A DNA stretch of 48,027 bases from positions 1-48,027 of the forward strand of contig JAKSMU010000014.1 of the NCBI GenBank assembly GCA_024400455.1, in the 5' to 3' direction. Position 1 is the stretch's first letter, and each line of letters opens with the position of its first letter. The position numbers and the translations under genes are program-made. This document shows, piece after piece, positions 46,890 to 48,027 of this stretch. Origin of the DNA: Bacteroidales bacterium. Lineage in GTDB: Bacteria; Bacteroidota; Bacteroidia; Bacteroidales; F082. The notes below the pieces were generated by a model. The model searched no databases. It was not told the origin of the DNA and saw nothing but the letters and a program-made list of their open reading frames with translations.

Positions 46890-47894
46890 ATGAAAATCGT
46901 CACCACAATTGCAGTTGCAATCATCCTTTACAGCCTCATTGCAGGACTGTACAACCGTTCCATCAAAAACAAGACCAATCCGCAGAATAAGCTGCTCTTC
47001 AATTCAATCTGGCTGTTTATTCTTCCGGTCATTGTCATCATTATCACCAGTTTCCTGACCATTATTCCTGCTCAGGAATGTGGCGTGGTCATTACGCCTT
47101 CGGGTGTGAAACAGAAGACCTATTACACAGGTTGGCACGCCATTCTGCCTTGGTATCGTGTCGAGACCATGGATAAGACCGAACAGGTCTACACCTGCGC
47201 TAAGCGCACCGAAGTCGGCCACAATGACCCGGATTACAAATCCTACAAGGCCGACGCAACGCAAGCCGAAACCGTGTGGACGCCAACCATCGACGGTATC
47301 AAGATGGGTTTCGACATCAGTGCCTCGTGGCGCATCGACCCGGAATATGCTTGGTGGATTTACGACAATGTTTCGGAAACCGACGGCAAGGAAAACGGAC
47401 GCTTCTATTGGCTGGAGGAAAACGTAATCAAGCCGAAACTGAAATCGGCACTTGCCCTGACAACGAGCAAATACACGCCTATTCAGGTATACAGCACGAG
47501 CCGTGAAGAAATTCAGGAAATCGTGTTGGAAAGAATGAAGAAAGACATCGAGTCGTATCATCTTGTCCTCGACCAGATTGACATCCGTGAAGTGTACTAC
47601 AACAGCGAATATGAAGGTGCCCTGAACCAGAAGAAACTGGAAGAACAGAAGGCCCTGACCCTTGCCGAAGTGACCAAACAGAAAGAGGAACTGAAGAAGC
47701 AGGCCGAAATCGAAAAGGACATCCAGATTCTGAATGCCGAAGGTGAGGCCGAAGCCCTGAAGATAAAAGGCGCTTCCGTTTCGAGCAACCCGAAAATCGT
47801 TCAGCTTGAATGGATTGGCAAGTGGGACGGCAAACTTCCCGAAATCATGACGGGTGAAGGACAAGGGTTCATTTTAAATCTGAATGAGAGATAA
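46890..47894 (+). CDS. SPFH/band 7 (prohibitin-like) membrane protein
   Basis: 334 residues. Two N-terminal membrane segments (TIAVAIILYSLIAGLY and SIWLFILPVIVIIITSFLTI) are followed by an SPFH domain (residues ~60-240, ECGVVITPSGVKQKTYYTGW; DGIKMGFDISASWRIDPEYA). A long charged coiled coil comes next (LEEQKALTLAEVTKQKEELK; ~250-300). SPFH proteins form ring- or cage-shaped assemblies that organise membrane proteases and microdomains. No NfeD or FtsH partner is adjacent in the window. A terminator follows. Confidence 0.87.
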   Translation: MKIVTTIAVAIILYSLIAGLYNRSIKNKTNPQNKLLFNSIWLFILPVIVIIITSFLTIIPAQECGVVITPSGVKQKTYYTGWHAILPWYRVETMDKTEQVYTCAKRTEVGHNDPDYKSYKADATQAETVWTPTIDGIKMGFDISASWRIDPEYAWWIYDNVSETDGKENGRFYWLEENVIKPKLKSALALTTSKYTPIQVYSTSREEIQEIVLERMKKDIESYHLVLDQIDIREVYYNSEYEGALNQKKLEEQKALTLAEVTKQKEELKKQAEIEKDIQILNAEGEAEALKIKGASVSSNPKIVQLEWIGKWDGKLPEIMTGEGQGFILNLNER

Positions 47895-47916
47895 AAACTG
47901 AGAAATCATTATGAGA

Positions 47917-47942
47917 AGGCGGCTGAAAAGTCGCCTTTTTGT
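47917..47942 (+). terminator. Intrinsic terminator after the SPFH gene
   Basis: AAGGCG (47917-47922) pairs with CGCCTT (47933-47938) in a 6-bp core, extended by one mismatched G-C/C pairing, and is followed by a T-run. Confidence 0.8.
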
Positions 47943-47983
47943 TATTAATGAATTTTTCTTGCCCAAATCATATGAAAAGTTCG

Positions 47984-47992
47984 TATTTTTGC
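47984..47992 (+). promoter_or_regulatory. -7 promoter box (TATTTTTGC) for the gene at the right edge
   Basis: An exact match 25 bp before the ATG at 48018. Confidence 0.55.
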
Positions 47993-48017
47993 CTCTTAAA
48001 TTTTTTACTTCATCAAG

Positions 48018-48027
48018 ATGAAAAGTA
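48018..48027 (+). CDS. First codons of a gene cut by the window edge
   Basis: Only ATG AAA AGT A is visible. The promoter box at 47984 and the usual AT-rich leader support a real start; the Met-Lys-Ser beginning may open a signal peptide, but nothing else can be said. Confidence 0.4.

Overview
The window reads as chromosome of an uncultured or gut-type member of the Bacteroidota, most likely Bacteroidales. The evidence is the recurring TAnnTTTG promoter -7 box (usually TATTTTTGC) ahead of genes on both strands, the scarcity of Shine-Dalgarno sites, type IX secretion (T9SS) C-terminal sorting domains, a Fibrobacter-type paralogous (FISUMP) domain, an IPExxxVDY-family protein, a DUF3109 protein, and Bacteroidetes-style gene pairs such as acpP-fabF-rnc and lptE-TPR-secG.

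Layout. 1-3200 holds the end of an HTH regulator and a run of small secreted proteins and lipoproteins; its centre (about 1290-3150) is clearly GC-richer than its flanks. 3222-11458, all on the minus strand, carries comF, a carboxypeptidase-regulatory-like surface protein, a C69 dipeptidase, dnaG and polA. 11708-14567 is a plus-strand acpP-fabF-rnc cluster followed by an IPExxxVDY gene. 14568-15104 (minus) is ssb with a 52-residue downstream gene. 15407-22219 (plus) holds a membrane LytTR regulator, aqpZ, hemW, pheT and a sigma-54 activator. 22232-25441 holds three exported proteins that sit between the sigma-54 activator and lptE, which are usually neighbours. Then come lptE, a TPR-like gene, secG, two mevalonate-pathway genes (decarboxylase and kinase), a GtrA-like protein and rfaE2. 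30678-33294 has an outer-membrane protein, an FMN-binding/4Fe-4S membrane protein and udk.

33295-41673 is the accessory part. It contains two adjacent degenerate tandem-repeat arrays (41-bp and 42-bp periods), a hypothetical gene, a 1261-residue type IIG (Eco57I-like) restriction-modification enzyme, an HD-domain hydrolase, an 800-bp gene-free stretch dense in inverted repeats, and an AAA-ATPase/PD-(D/E)XK protein. The outstanding feature is that the restriction enzyme carries about 200 extra residues between methyltransferase motifs I and IV that look like an HUH (Y1/REP-associated) transposase domain. The HxH motif is kept, the usual catalytic tyrosine position appears changed, and a perfect REP-like hairpin lies inside the coding DNA of its linker.

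41674-48027 returns to housekeeping: tRNA-Gln(CTG) directly downstream of glnS, a DUF3109 gene, argF, an AspT/YidE-type transporter, an SPFH protein and the first codons of a further gene. All identifications are from reading the sequence; no database search was run.
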